A stretch of DNA of 41,903 nucleotides from CAKRPJ01 sp934376955 (GCA_934376955.1 CAKRPJ010000021.1:1-41903), one strand, 5' to 3'; counted from the stretch's first letter, positions 23,253 to 32,857 are shown. Numbers and translations are program-made. The notes: generated by a model not told the origin, from the sequence alone.

Positions 23253-24710
23253 ATGAGTAAACGTAACCTGACCCTGCTGACAGACCTCTATGAGCTGACC
23301 ATGATGCAGGGCTACTTCTTTGCAAAAGATGCAAATGAAACTGTGATCTTCGATGCCTTTTATCGTGCCAACCCGGATGGAAACGGTTATGCCATTGCGG
23401 CTGGTCTGGAACAGGTCATTGATTATATTAAAAATCTTCATTTCGACCCGGAAGATATCGATTATCTCCGCTCCACCGGAATTTTCAAAGAAGAATTTCT
23501 GGAATATCTGACTACCTTCCGCTTTACCGGCGATATCTATGCGATTCCCGAGGGAACTGTCGTATTCCCGAGAGAACCTCTCGTTAAAGTAATTGCACCG
23601 ATCATGCAGGCGCAGCTGGTAGAAACAGCCCTTTTAAATATTATCAACCATCAGAGCCTGATCGCAACAAAGACCTCCCGTATCATCCATGCAGCACATG
23701 GAGACGGGGTAATGGAATTTGGTCTTCGCCGTGCTCAAGGCCCGGACGCCGGAATCTATGGCGCCAGAGCCGCAATGATCGCCGGCTGTATCGGAACCTC
23801 CAATGTACTCTGCGGACAGATGTTTGATGTTCCGGTAAAGGGCACACATGCCCACAGCTGGATCATGAGCTTTTCCGATGAGCTGACTGCCTTCCGTACC
23901 TATGCAAAGCTGTATCCCTCCGCATGTATCCTTCTGGTGGATACCTATGATACCTTAAAATCCGGTATCCCCCATGCGATCCAGGTCTTCAAGGAAATGA
24001 GAGAAGCCGGTATCCCGCTTACCTTCTACGGTATCCGTATGGACAGCGGAGACCTCGCCTATCTCTCAAAGCGGGCAAAGAAAATGCTGGATGAAGCCGG
24101 CTTTACAGATGCAGTGATCTCTGCCTCCAATGATCTTGATGAACACCTGATTACCAGCCTTAAGAACCAGGGTGCAACCATCAATTCATGGGGTGTAGGT
24201 ACAAACCTGATCACCTCCAAGGACTGCCCGTCCTTCGGCGGTGTTTATAAGCTTGCTGCTGTCCTCGATAAAAATACAGGAAAATTTATTCCGAAGATCA
24301 AGCTGTCCGAGAACGCGGAAAAGATCACGAACCCGGGAAATAAGACCATCTATCGTATTTACAGCAGAGAGAGCCACAAGATCATCGCAGATCTGATCTG
24401 TCTGGTAGGAGAAAGCTACGACGAAAACAACTCTCTCCTTCTCTTTGATCCGATCTCTACCTGGAAGAAAACGCTTCTGGCTCCCGGAACCTATACTATG
24501 CGTGAGCTGCTGGTTCCGGTGTTTATAGACGGAAAATGTGTATATGAATCACCAAAGGTTATGGATATTCAGGAATACTGCAGGAAAGAAAAAGATACCC
24601 TCTGGGATGAAACAAGGCGTCTTGTAAATCCTCATGAGGTTCATGTCGATCTCTCAAATGAGCTCTGGCACATGAAGACCAAGCTTCTGGATACCTATAC
24701 CTTTGAATAA
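23253..24710 (+). CDS. pncB: Nicotinate phosphoribosyltransferase
   Basis: Converts nicotinate and PRPP to nicotinate mononucleotide, the entry to NAD salvage. The 485-residue protein shows the family start LTLLTDLYELTMMQGYFF, FDAFYRANP, the central GLRRAQGPDAG, HAHSWIMSF, GIRMDSGDLAYLS and a C-terminal region with conserved cysteines lacking, as usual in the Firmicutes long form. I placed the start at 23253 because AAGGAG is seven bases upstream; the frame begins nine codons earlier. It is followed by a TIGR01440 gene 15 bases on, forming a two-gene operon. The catalytic His regions look intact. Confidence 0.95.
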   Translation: MSKRNLTLLTDLYELTMMQGYFFAKDANETVIFDAFYRANPDGNGYAIAAGLEQVIDYIKNLHFDPEDIDYLRSTGIFKEEFLEYLTTFRFTGDIYAIPEGTVVFPREPLVKVIAPIMQAQLVETALLNIINHQSLIATKTSRIIHAAHGDGVMEFGLRRAQGPDAGIYGARAAMIAGCIGTSNVLCGQMFDVPVKGTHAHSWIMSFSDELTAFRTYAKLYPSACILLVDTYDTLKSGIPHAIQVFKEMREAGIPLTFYGIRMDSGDLAYLSKRAKKMLDEAGFTDAVISASNDLDEHLITSLKNQGATINSWGVGTNLITSKDCPSFGGVYKLAAVLDKNTGKFIPKIKLSENAEKITNPGNKTIYRIYSRESHKIIADLICLVGESYDENNSLLLFDPISTWKKTLLAPGTYTMRELLVPVFIDGKCVYESPKVMDIQEYCRKEKDTLWDETRRLVNPHEVHVDLSNELWHMKTKLLDTYTFE

Positions 24711-24725
24711 TGAAGGAGAACTAAA

Positions 24726-25304
24726 ATGAGTGCAACGGATATCGCAAAATCGGTAGATGTGGATCTGGATCTGATCTACAAGCAGACTGTTTCGGCCGCC
24801 CGGGAGCTTCTTGAAACAGCAAATATGAAAGAAGGACAGATCCTTGTTGTCGGCTGTTCCTCCAGTGAGATCGCTGCCCATGCCATCGGCTGCTACTCCA
24901 GCAAAGAGGTGGGACAGACTGTATTTAATGCTCTGTATTCCGTGACCAGAGAGCATGGACTGTATCTGGCTGCCCAATGCTGCGAACACCTAAACCGTGC
25001 TCTCATCATTGAAGAAGAAGCCGCAGTCAAATACGGCCTTGAGATGGTTAATGTAGTACCTCAGCTGAAAGCCGGCGGCTCCTTCTCAACGGCCGCCTGG
25101 AACAGCTTCACCCATCCGTGTGCCGTTGAAAAAATACAGGCACATGCAGGGATCGATATCGGTGATACCCTGATCGGCATGCACCTGCGCCCTGTTGCTG
25201 TTCCCGTCCGCACAAAGACCTCTGCCATCGGCTCTGCCCATGTGGTATGTGCAAGGACACGCTTAAAATATATCGGCGGTGAGCGTGCCGCCTACCAGAA
25301 ATAA
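24726..25304 (+). CDS. TIGR01440 / UPF0340 family protein (YwlG-like)
   Basis: A 192-residue cytoplasmic protein of the UPF0340 family, known from Bacillus YwlG. The blocks VVGCSSSEIAAHAIG, EHLNRALIIEEE and NVVPQLKAGGSFSTAAW are characteristic, as is the C-terminal VGxxL-like GIDIGDTLIGMHL...RPVAVPVRT. Function is unknown; the fold is said to resemble sugar isomerase-like domains, which I cannot verify here. It follows the niacin gene closely (GGAG site), so it is probably co-transcribed, and a strong terminator follows. Confidence 0.9.
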   Translation: MSATDIAKSVDVDLDLIYKQTVSAARELLETANMKEGQILVVGCSSSEIAAHAIGCYSSKEVGQTVFNALYSVTREHGLYLAAQCCEHLNRALIIEEEAAVKYGLEMVNVVPQLKAGGSFSTAAWNSFTHPCAVEKIQAHAGIDIGDTLIGMHLRPVAVPVRTKTSAIGSAHVVCARTRLKYIGGERAAYQK

Positions 25305-25342
25305 GCAGCACGTTTTTACGTTGCTATAGCATATTAACAAAA

Positions 25343-25391
25343 AAGACTGATAAACTGTGGCAGTAGGATGAAGCCACGATTTATCAGTCTT
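25343..25391. terminator. Bidirectional intrinsic terminator
   Basis: AAGACTGATAAA (25343-25354) pairs perfectly with TTTATCAGTCTT (25380-25391), with an inner GTGGC/GCCAC stem. T-rich tracts follow on both strands, serving the niacin operon (+) and the kinase-like gene (-), whose coding regions converge here. Confidence 0.9.
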
Positions 25392-25479
25392 ACTTTTTAT
25401 TTGGCGCAAAACACCCACGCTGCACCGAACGCAGCTGCATTAGAATATGCCGTTACATTCCCGATCTTCTAACTCAAAA

Positions 25480-26496
25480 TCAAATGTCAAGCATTTTTAG
25501 AATAAAATCTACAGTTCCGTCGATGCCATAGCTTGCTGTATTAAGGCAAAGATCGTAGTTATTGGCATTTCCCCAGTCTCCGCCCGTATAGAAATTGTAA
25601 TAATGGGCGTGCTGACGATCCATTCTGTGGAGCATTTTTCTTGCCTTTTTCTCATCAAGGCCACTATTAACCTCGATCGCTCTTTGTACTCTCTGCTCAA
25701 AGGGAGCCGAAAGATAGATACTTACATGGGGGATCCGGTTATTTGTCATAATTGCATTTCCGCATCGGCCCATGATGATAAAATCCTCCTTTTTCGCCAT
25801 TTCACACAGGAGATCACTCTGGTTAAAGAAAACCGCATCTCGTTTGGGAAGTCCGTGATATCGGCTGAACTCGCGGAATCTCTGCTTTAATGTCATCTTC
25901 TTCACCGGTAAAAAGGCGCTGGCCGGGCTTGCACTCTCGTCAGAAAGATGGATCTCATGGCTTGCCGCATCTACGACCGAATCCTTCTCTGCCTCAAGAC
26001 GTTTTAAAACCGCCTCAAAAATATCAGCATCGTAATAATTGATCTTTAACTTGTCGGCAAGCTTAAAGCCCACATTGACTCCACCGCTGCCATAGGTCCA
26101 GCTGATGCAGATGATCAGATGATCCGTACTCTTGAAACGATTCTGAAGATTCAGTGTATTGAGTCTTGCAAGATCCGGTGCGATAACATCACCGCTTGCA
26201 AAGCTGGTCTGAAGACTCATAACTTCCTGCAGGATCCGGTTATACTCTGTCATGCAGAGCTTTCTTTCCTCCTTGTCCTCGATGGTACGGGCCATATTGG
26301 CAATAAGCGCCAGCTCACTCCGTACCAGATGCCCCTGATGACGCTGCATTAAAAGCTCCGTCAGCTCATTGACGCATCGCTCCCTGTCTCTGTTAAATAC
26401 ACGTCCGAGGGAGGAGCCCAGATGAACGTAAACTTCTGCATCCAGATCATAAATGTGCTCCGCCAGCTCTTTGATATCATCTCTGTTCGCTGCCAT
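25480..26496 (-). CDS. Cytidylate kinase-like family protein
   Basis: A 338-residue protein. The C-terminal two thirds (about 125-338) match the cytidylate kinase-like family: a P-loop variant WTYGSGGVNVG, the FIIMGRCGNAIM strand, and the AHYYNFYTGGDWGNANNYDLCLNT segment. The N-terminal about 120 residues are helical and charged (IYDLDAEVYVHLGSSLGRVF), an extra domain I do not recognise and which is not present in short family members. The family's substrate is not established, and a true cytidylate kinase (cmk) role is unlikely. It lies 15 bases after the NhaD-type antiporter gene, probably in one operon. Confidence 0.85.
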   Translation of the reverse strand: MAANRDDIKELAEHIYDLDAEVYVHLGSSLGRVFNRDRERCVNELTELLMQRHQGHLVRSELALIANMARTIEDKEERKLCMTEYNRILQEVMSLQTSFASGDVIAPDLARLNTLNLQNRFKSTDHLIICISWTYGSGGVNVGFKLADKLKINYYDADIFEAVLKRLEAEKDSVVDAASHEIHLSDESASPASAFLPVKKMTLKQRFREFSRYHGLPKRDAVFFNQSDLLCEMAKKEDFIIMGRCGNAIMTNNRIPHVSIYLSAPFEQRVQRAIEVNSGLDEKKARKMLHRMDRQHAHYYNFYTGGDWGNANNYDLCLNTASYGIDGTVDFILKMLDI

Positions 26497-26511
26497 ACTT
26501 CCTCCCCCTTT

Positions 26512-27957
26512 CTATAAAAAGAACACCAGTGTGTCCAGCAAAAATACAGGTATCAAAATCCCAAAGGACCAGAGCAGATAGCCAAAGAAGGATGGCATCC
26601 GGATACCGTTCTCGTCTGCAATGGCCTTGACCATAAAGTTCGGTGCATTTCCGATATATGTATTTGCTCCCATAAACACAGCGCCGGCCGATATTGCTTC
26701 CAGCATTTTTACCGGGATCATTCCCAGCGCCGTTGCAATACCATCTCCAAAGCCCAGCGAACCGGCTGTTGTCAGGAATACGAGATACGTAGGCGTATTG
26801 TCGAGGAAGCTGGATAACAGTCCTGTCGTCCAGAACATCTCAAAGGGAGCACTGATCCCAAGCTTCGGGCCGTATGCCTTGAGGATCATAAGTGCCGGCT
26901 GCATAGTGATAAAAATTCCAATAAATAATACCGCTACTTCTTCGATCGCACCCCAAGTAAAATGGTTTTCACGACGGATGGATACATCCGTTGTCTTAAA
27001 GGATAAAAATGCGGCAAGAAGGATCATCGCAATCTCGATCATAGCAGGATAGGTGAGGGTAACCTCTCCGAGGATACGGATCCCCATTACCTTGCCCTCT
27101 GCATCCTGAAAGGCCGGTAAACTCGGAAGTGTGCCGCTTAAAATAACTGCTGCAACGATCATGATAAGGAACAGCAGATTATGAATGCCGCGAAGCTGAA
27201 TCTTAGTACCGGGCTTACTGATATCCGGCTTTAAGCCCTTTGCGATATCCTTTCTATAGGCTCTCATATCGATAAAGTAGAACACGATCAGTAATGAGAT
27301 CATGTTAAACAAAAAGATCGGCAGAAGCTTTAGGCTCCAGAAAAACGGTACGCCGCGCATGAATCCCATAAGGAGGGGCGGATCTCCGATCGGAGTAAGG
27401 CAGCCTCCAAGGTTAGACACCATAAAAATAAAAAAGATGATAATGTGTCTTCTTCTCTTTCTCCATGCATTCATTTTTATGATAGGACGGATCATAAGCA
27501 TACTGGCACCGGTCGTTCCGATCCAGCTGGAAAGCAGGGTTCCCAATGCCAGCAGCCCCACATTGATCCTGGGGGAACCGGCCAGATCACCGGACATGGT
27601 AATATTACCGGATACGCAGAATAATCCGAATAAAAGCACGATAAAGGTCAGATAATCATTGATAATACATTCAAGAACCGTCTCCGATGCTGTCTCGATC
27701 CCATATTTTACAGCAAACGGTATGATAAAAAACAGAGACCAGAACAGCGCCGCATGCAGCTGATGTGTCTCCCACCACTCCGCTTTAACCAGCGGAAAGA
27801 TCGCAATACACAAAAGGAGCCCCGCAAACGGAATACAGAGCCAAAGCGGAATTGAAGCCGTCTTATCCGAAACGCCTTCCTCTGCTGCCATGGTCATCAT
27901 CGGACTCATCAAAAACCACATCCACAGACTTCCACAGAAAGCAAGTAACTTTTTCAC
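26512..27957 (-). CDS. NhaD/ArsB-type sodium:proton antiporter
   Basis: A 481-residue membrane protein of the ion transporter superfamily with about 12-13 helices. Blocks such as NITMSGDLAGSPRINVGLLALG, SWIGTTGASMLMIRP and SNLGGCLTPIGDPPLLMGF are the NhaD pattern, as is the late SSFLDNTPTYLVFL. It should expel Na+ (or Li+) for H+. It starts with GTG after an AGGAGG site. It has a good promoter about 45 bases upstream and is followed by the cytidylate kinase-like gene. A citrate- or dicarboxylate-type member of the superfamily is less likely. Confidence 0.85.
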   Translation of the reverse strand: MKKLLAFCGSLWMWFLMSPMMTMAAEEGVSDKTASIPLWLCIPFAGLLLCIAIFPLVKAEWWETHQLHAALFWSLFFIIPFAVKYGIETASETVLECIINDYLTFIVLLFGLFCVSGNITMSGDLAGSPRINVGLLALGTLLSSWIGTTGASMLMIRPIIKMNAWRKRRRHIIIFFIFMVSNLGGCLTPIGDPPLLMGFMRGVPFFWSLKLLPIFLFNMISLLIVFYFIDMRAYRKDIAKGLKPDISKPGTKIQLRGIHNLLFLIMIVAAVILSGTLPSLPAFQDAEGKVMGIRILGEVTLTYPAMIEIAMILLAAFLSFKTTDVSIRRENHFTWGAIEEVAVLFIGIFITMQPALMILKAYGPKLGISAPFEMFWTTGLLSSFLDNTPTYLVFLTTAGSLGFGDGIATALGMIPVKMLEAISAGAVFMGANTYIGNAPNFMVKAIADENGIRMPSFFGYLLWSFGILIPVFLLDTLVFFL

Positions 27958-28001
27958 GTCAAACCTCCTGAATCATTTTCTATCTCCAACAACAGCCACT
28001 G

Positions 28002-28030
28002 ATTATAACAATTTTCCCCAAAAATTACAA
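28002..28030 (-). promoter_or_regulatory. Promoter of the NhaD-type antiporter operon
   Basis: On the minus strand TTGTAA (28025-28030) and TATAAT (28002-28007) are 17 bases apart, 45 bases before the GTG start. Confidence 0.65.
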
Positions 28031-28121
28031 CATCAAACCCGCCAAATTAATCCGTCAAATTTATGGGAAAAATCGGCACTTCTCCCAATCGGAGATGGAA
28101 ATCTTCTTGACTGAGCTAAAA

Positions 28122-28148
28122 CTGCCACCGGCCTGAAGCCGATGGCAG
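28122..28148 (-). terminator. Intrinsic terminator after the cysteine desulfidase gene
   Basis: CTGCCACCGGC pairs with GCCGATGGCAG with one mismatch around a short CTGAA loop. On the minus strand it is followed by TTTTAG, about 50 bases beyond the desulfidase stop codon. Confidence 0.75.
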
Positions 28149-28200
28149 AAATATTCCCATATTACTTATTCTTCGCGATTCTTCGCAGGCACAGCGCAGA

Positions 28201-29478
28201 CTAGCATTCGATCATCATACTGATAATCTCATCGTTTGTTGCCTTCATGCCATCCTTTGCCAGACGGCCGACGTTCTGTAATGTTTTTTCAATTCCCTTA
28301 TTTACGATTCCGTCTCCTGCATAGAACTGCTGTCCGCGCAGGTACATATTGTAGCCGAGAAGTGCGGCGTCTACGGATTCTGCGATCTTCGCAGCACAGG
28401 AAGCCTTTGCTCCATCGCAGACCATACCGGATACGATGGCCAGTGCATTTACAACTGTATGGATCACTGTCTGATAGTCACCGCCATTTAAGTAGGCAAT
28501 CGCTGCTCCGGCTCCGGCTCCGGCATTCACTGCACCACAGTATGCGGAAAGACGTCCGATCGGAGTTTTCTGATGGATTGCAGTCAGGTTGGAAAGTGCG
28601 AGGGCGCGGTACATCTTCTCCTCGTCAACTCCCAGCTCCTTCGCATAGACAACGACCGGGACAGAGGCTGTAATTCCCTGATTTCCGCTGCCGGAGTTGA
28701 TAATAACCGGAAGCTCACAGCCGTTCATTCTTGCATCCGATCCGGCTGCTGCCATTGCCTTTGCCTTATTGCGGATATCGTTTCCGTTCATATCGATAAG
28801 GACCTTTCCGATATTTGCTCCGTAATTGCCCTTGATCCCTTCTTCCGCGATCGCCATATTGAAATTCATCTGGCGGCCTAAGATCTCCTTCACATCGTCG
28901 ACATCAACTGTGTTGATGAAATCCCAGATATCTTCCATATTTAAAAGAGAACGATCCGTAAGACCCTCATCGCCTTCTCCATCGACCTCAACCTGCTTAA
29001 GGATCTTTCCGTCCTTTTCGATCAGCACGATGTTGGTATGGAAATTTACGATACGGACTCTTGAGTAAGAATCACCTTTATATAATGTAACAATGATCTC
29101 GAAGGTGAAGCCGTTATTCACGTGCTCTACCTTGATTTCTGTATTCTCAAGGAACTTCTTCATCTCCGCGATCTGCTCCTTGCTCACACTGGCGATGACC
29201 TCAAGCTCCTTGTCTGCATCTCCGGCAACGATTCCTGCTGCTGCTGCTGCCGGGATCCCCTTCAGATGATCTGTGTTGGGAACGATAACTGATTTTACAT
29301 TTTTAATGATACTTCCGCTGGCGCCGATCACTACGCGATCCGGCATATCTCCTAAAACCTTTCTTGCGACTGCTGCTGCATAAGCAAGAGCGATGGGCTC
29401 TGTGCATCCCATTGCCGGTTTTAATTCCTCCTCAAGGATCTTTATGTACGCATTATACTTGATATTTGACTTTTCCAT
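28201..29478 (-). CDS. cyuA: L-cysteine desulfidase (CyuA / UPF0597 family)
   Basis: A 425-residue enzyme related to the iron-sulfur L-serine dehydratase alpha chain. It should break L-cysteine to pyruvate, ammonia and sulfide. Conserved cysteines that would hold a [4Fe-4S] cluster are C25 (AMGCTEPIA), the Cys of SAYCGAVNAG, and the pair in MVCDGAKASC; the substrate loop NSGSGNQGITASVPV is typical. It is divergent from a LysR-type regulator, a normal arrangement for controlled catabolic genes. No partner transporter (cyuP type) is adjacent. A general serine deaminase role is an alternative. Confidence 0.9.
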   Translation of the reverse strand: MEKSNIKYNAYIKILEEELKPAMGCTEPIALAYAAAVARKVLGDMPDRVVIGASGSIIKNVKSVIVPNTDHLKGIPAAAAAGIVAGDADKELEVIASVSKEQIAEMKKFLENTEIKVEHVNNGFTFEIIVTLYKGDSYSRVRIVNFHTNIVLIEKDGKILKQVEVDGEGDEGLTDRSLLNMEDIWDFINTVDVDDVKEILGRQMNFNMAIAEEGIKGNYGANIGKVLIDMNGNDIRNKAKAMAAAGSDARMNGCELPVIINSGSGNQGITASVPVVVYAKELGVDEEKMYRALALSNLTAIHQKTPIGRLSAYCGAVNAGAGAGAAIAYLNGGDYQTVIHTVVNALAIVSGMVCDGAKASCAAKIAESVDAALLGYNMYLRGQQFYAGDGIVNKGIEKTLQNVGRLAKDGMKATNDEIISMMIEC

Positions 29479-29531
29479 ACCGCTTGCTACCTCTCTTTTG
29501 TTTTGATTGATATTCGTTTTTTCATCAGATT

Positions 29532-29546
29532 ATTTTATGACAAAAT
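29532..29546. promoter_or_regulatory. Possible LysR box between the desulfidase and regulator genes
   Basis: ATTTT-N5-AAAAT is a dyad of the T-N11-A type in the 174-base divergent intergenic region, where LysR proteins normally bind. The region is AT-rich, so chance is a real alternative. Confidence 0.25.
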
Positions 29547-29652
29547 ATCACTTGTACTTTCTATATAAATAGAGTACCATAAGAATAGCCGAAAGTAAAT
29601 TTTATGGTTTTAAATACATGATTTAAAAATTTTTATACATTTGGGAGGAAAT

Positions 29653-30534
29653 ATGGAATTAAGAGAGATCACGACCTTCCTTCAGGTTGCAAAATTGCAA
29701 AGCTTTTCCCGTGCCGCAGAATCTCTGGGATATTCACAGGCAGCTGTCACGATCCAGATCAAGCATCTGGAGCAGGAGCTGGGGATCCATCTGTTCGACC
29801 GCATCGGCAAACAGACAGTTCTGACCCATCATGGCTCAATATTCTATCGTCATGCCTCTGCCATCGTGCGGGAACTGTCCCAGGCGAAGGCCGCGGTTAC
29901 GGAAAGTGCTGAGCTTAACGGTGTCCTGACCATCGGAACCATCGAATCGATCTGCGCCTCTATCTTTCCGGCTTTGCTAGAGGAATTTCACCGTCAGCAT
30001 CCGAAGGTCAAGCTTAGCATTATCCTCGACTCTCCGGAGGTTCTTCTCGACCTTATGAATAAAAATGTCATCGATCTTGTCTATCTTCTCGATCAGAAGA
30101 TCTACGACCATCGATGGATCCGTGTCCTTGAGGAGCCGGAGGATATTGTATTCGTTGCCTCCTCCTCGCATCCCTTCTCCTCTGAAAAGGAGCTTTATCT
30201 TAAGGATATCGTGACGCAGGACTTTCTGCTCACAGAAAAAGACGCCAGCTACCGGTTTGTACTGGACCGGTATCTGGCGGCGTATAATCTGAGTATTGAT
30301 CCGTTTCTTGAGATCGGCAATACAGAATTCATCATCCGGATGTTAAAAAACAATTCCGGACTTTCCCTGCTTCCGGAATTTTCCGTCCGAAATGAGGTAG
30401 AAAATGGGGAGCTTTCCATTCTTCCTGTTGAGGACTTTCATATGCGGATCTGGCGTCAGATCCTGTACCATAAAGACAAGTGGATCACCAGAGAAATGGA
30501 GGCCTTTATCGCACTCGCAAAGTCTCTCGCTTAA
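29653..30534 (+). CDS. LysR-family transcriptional regulator
   Basis: A 293-residue LysR-type regulator. N-terminal helix-turn-helix at about 1-60 (MELREITTFLQVAKLQSFSR, AAESLGYSQAAVTIQIKHLE), then a periplasmic-binding-like effector domain (about 90-290). It starts at the ATG at 29653 with GGGAGG just upstream; a TTG 12 bases earlier is open but unlikely. It is divergent from the cysteine desulfidase gene, so cysteine or a sulfur metabolite is the likely signal, by position only. Its last 29 bases overlap the 3' end of the convergent MFS gene. Confidence 0.92.
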   Translation: MELREITTFLQVAKLQSFSRAAESLGYSQAAVTIQIKHLEQELGIHLFDRIGKQTVLTHHGSIFYRHASAIVRELSQAKAAVTESAELNGVLTIGTIESICASIFPALLEEFHRQHPKVKLSIILDSPEVLLDLMNKNVIDLVYLLDQKIYDHRWIRVLEEPEDIVFVASSSHPFSSEKELYLKDIVTQDFLLTEKDASYRFVLDRYLAAYNLSIDPFLEIGNTEFIIRMLKNNSGLSLLPEFSVRNEVENGELSILPVEDFHMRIWRQILYHKDKWITREMEAFIALAKSLA

Positions 30535-31762
30535 GCAGGACTTCTCCCAGCAGAGCGGTGACGATAACGAGAAATACAAGAAAACCGCTGACACCGATGG
30601 TCAATCGGTAGGTTCCTGTCACATCATAAAAATATCCGAACAGAGAATTAAACGGCGATACGAGCAGTGTTCCGAACATTGATACATAGGAATAGGCCGT
30701 ACCGTATGTCTCCCCCTTCCAGAACATTTTACAGAACAAGGGCAGCATGACGGAGGAAAGGGGCGGTGTCACTCCAAATAAAAGGGCTCCAACCATCGTG
30801 CTTTTGCCGATTCCCAGAAACAGCAGGAAATGTCCTGCTTCTGCGATCAGCACGGAGCCGATCAAGGTTCTTATCACTCCGAAGGTATCACTGGATTTTC
30901 CCAGCACCAGCTTGCTGGACATATTCCCTAAAAGGGCTAAGGTTGTCATCATGGCTGCAAGCTTCATCGGAAGACCGGCGGACAGACCACAGGAGGTAAG
31001 GAACATATTTAAATAGGAACCGGCCAGCGAACAGGCATAAGCAAGCAATGCCACATAAAAGACGGGCTGCTTCAGAAATTCCTTAAGTCCCATTCCTTTT
31101 TTGCCTGTTCCGGCATCACTTTTTTCACCTGTTTCTCCGGATTCCTCCTCTGCGGCACCATAGGCCCTCATATTTTTGTCTTCCGGGTGATAACGGAGTA
31201 CAAACAGAGAGACCGGAAGGATCATTGCCATGCTGAGGAGACCGACGATCACATAGCTGGCACGCCAGCCAAAGGCCGGGATCGTGAAGCCCAGACCGCT
31301 GCTGCCCACCATGCCGAGCAAACCGGAGAACGCTGCGGCGATCCCTACTGCCGTTCCTGTTTTTTTGTGAAACCAGTTGGCAAGAAGGATCGGAGCCGGG
31401 ATCATACAGAGAAACGAAGAAGCCACACCCTGGATCAATCCGGTCACGTACCACTGCCACAGCTCATGAAAGCTTCCCATTGCCACATTGCAGACGCCAA
31501 AAACTACGGCAGCCGTGCTAATCACGATGCGTACATCCATTTTTCTCATGCAGGCGGCTACCATCGGGAGCGCCAATGCCGAGCTGATGGAGAACAGCAT
31601 CCGATAAAATGTAAATTTGCCCATTTCAAAGCCCAGATCCTGACATACAGGGGAGTAAAATACACCGGCACAGTTGTTGACAAGTCCAAGACTTGCGCCT
31701 TGAAGGATACAGCAGCCGACCAGAATAAACCATGCATAATGTATCTTCTGTTTATTTTCCAT
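30506..31762 (-). CDS. MFS transporter, OFA/monocarboxylate-like
   Basis: A 418-residue permease with 12 predicted helices in two halves and a central charged loop (about 200-215). The start HYAWFILVGCCILQGASLG and the motif NWFHKKTGTAVGIAAAFSG are those of the OFA/monocarboxylate-porter-like MFS branch. I chose the start at 31762, two bases after the reductase stop and after an AGGAAG site; the frame extends 14 codons upstream inside the reductase gene. The close coupling to an Old Yellow Enzyme gene suggests it imports the reductase substrate or exports the product. Confidence 0.85.
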   Translation of the reverse strand: MENKQKIHYAWFILVGCCILQGASLGLVNNCAGVFYSPVCQDLGFEMGKFTFYRMLFSISSALALPMVAACMRKMDVRIVISTAAVVFGVCNVAMGSFHELWQWYVTGLIQGVASSFLCMIPAPILLANWFHKKTGTAVGIAAAFSGLLGMVGSSGLGFTIPAFGWRASYVIVGLLSMAMILPVSLFVLRYHPEDKNMRAYGAAEEESGETGEKSDAGTGKKGMGLKEFLKQPVFYVALLAYACSLAGSYLNMFLTSCGLSAGLPMKLAAMMTTLALLGNMSSKLVLGKSSDTFGVIRTLIGSVLIAEAGHFLLFLGIGKSTMVGALLFGVTPPLSSVMLPLFCKMFWKGETYGTAYSYVSMFGTLLVSPFNSLFGYFYDVTGTYRLTIGVSGFLVFLVIVTALLGEVLLKRETLRVR

Positions 31763-31764
31763 TT

Positions 31765-32826
31765 TTACTTCCTGCTTCTTTCCATGAGAGTTTTTCCCGG
31801 ACAAGTATCAGAATTCGCCCGCCATACACATTTTTTACAGTAAAGACATTTTCCGGGATCTCTCCCCTCCAACACATCCTTTGCCCAATTATAATTAACA
31901 AGGAAGCCGCGTCCGATATTGACCATTTCAACGCCTGTATCAAGAAGCACCTGCTCTGCCGTCTCTCCGTTCTGGATACCGAATACGGCAAACACCGGTG
32001 TTTTGACTGCTTCCTTTATTCTCTTGGCGCCATATACTGCCTCTGCAAAGGGATACCCCTCCGGCTTTTCCGGCTCCGCTTCTGCATTAAATCCATACGA
32101 AACATTGATAAAATCGATTCCCCATGCTTCCAGCTTCTTCGCATGGGCGATACCGTCAGCGATCGCAGGCTCAAATGCCCCCAGACGGATCCCTACAATA
32201 AACTTCTCCGGAACTGCCTTCCGGATCCCCTCAATGATATTTTTAATAATGAGCATATCATCCGAATTATATTCATCTGTTCTCCGGTTTACACGACGAT
32301 TTAAAAACTGACACAGAAGATAGTTGTGACAGCCATGAAGCTCCACACCGTCATATCCGGCCTTGCTTGCTCTGATTGCGGCATCGATAAACTCCTGCTC
32401 GATCTTCTTTATCTCCTCCTTAGTAAGCTCGCGGCCGGAACGCGGGAGGCCTTTAAAGGTAAAGCTGTAGTCACTGGGGCAGACCGGATCCTCTGTCTCT
32501 GAGATAATTCCGGCATGGTGAATCTGAAGAAGGATCGGAACGCCTTCGCTGTGGACTGCTTCCACGATCCTTTTAAGTCCCGGAACCTGTTCATCGCACC
32601 AGATTCCCAGCTGATCCTTACTGAGCTTTCCATACGGGGATACACAGGTGGCCTCCTGAATGATAAGACCTGCTCCCCCCTTTGCCAGAAGACGGTAATG
32701 CTCTGCATTTCTTTCCGATGCCATCCCATCTTCTCCGTTCCATCCGAAGCATACCATCGGCGGCACACAGATCCTGTTTTTCACTTCGACATTTTTCAGC
32801 TTCCATGGTGTGAATAATTCTTTCAT
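31765..32826 (-). CDS. Old Yellow Enzyme-family NADH:flavin oxidoreductase (ene-reductase)
   Basis: A 353-residue TIM-barrel FMN enzyme that reduces activated C=C bonds. Family blocks are KNRICVPPMV (17-26), LQIHHAG (100-106), and the active-site HGCHNY (H164, H167, Y169) followed by FLNRRVNRRTDEY. The C-terminus has CLYCKKCVWRANSDTC, a cysteine-rich end like the iron-sulfur segment of 2,4-dienoyl-CoA reductases, but the following flavin/NAD domains are absent, so it is a short single-barrel form. The start at 32826 has GGGAG; 11 more upstream codons are open. It is followed by an MFS gene in operon. Gut relatives reduce bile acids, steroids or cinnamates; the substrate here is unknown. Confidence 0.9.
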   Translation of the reverse strand: MKELFTPWKLKNVEVKNRICVPPMVCFGWNGEDGMASERNAEHYRLLAKGGAGLIIQEATCVSPYGKLSKDQLGIWCDEQVPGLKRIVEAVHSEGVPILLQIHHAGIISETEDPVCPSDYSFTFKGLPRSGRELTKEEIKKIEQEFIDAAIRASKAGYDGVELHGCHNYLLCQFLNRRVNRRTDEYNSDDMLIIKNIIEGIRKAVPEKFIVGIRLGAFEPAIADGIAHAKKLEAWGIDFINVSYGFNAEAEPEKPEGYPFAEAVYGAKRIKEAVKTPVFAVFGIQNGETAEQVLLDTGVEMVNIGRGFLVNYNWAKDVLEGRDPGKCLYCKKCVWRANSDTCPGKTLMERSRK

Positions 32827-32857
32827 TTTCTTCTCCCTTTCCGTATAGATATATCTC

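Noticed and set aside
31187..31843. A 218-codon plus-strand open frame
   Set aside because: Antisense to the MFS gene and the end of the reductase gene, with low-complexity His/Arg/Asp composition and no start signals.
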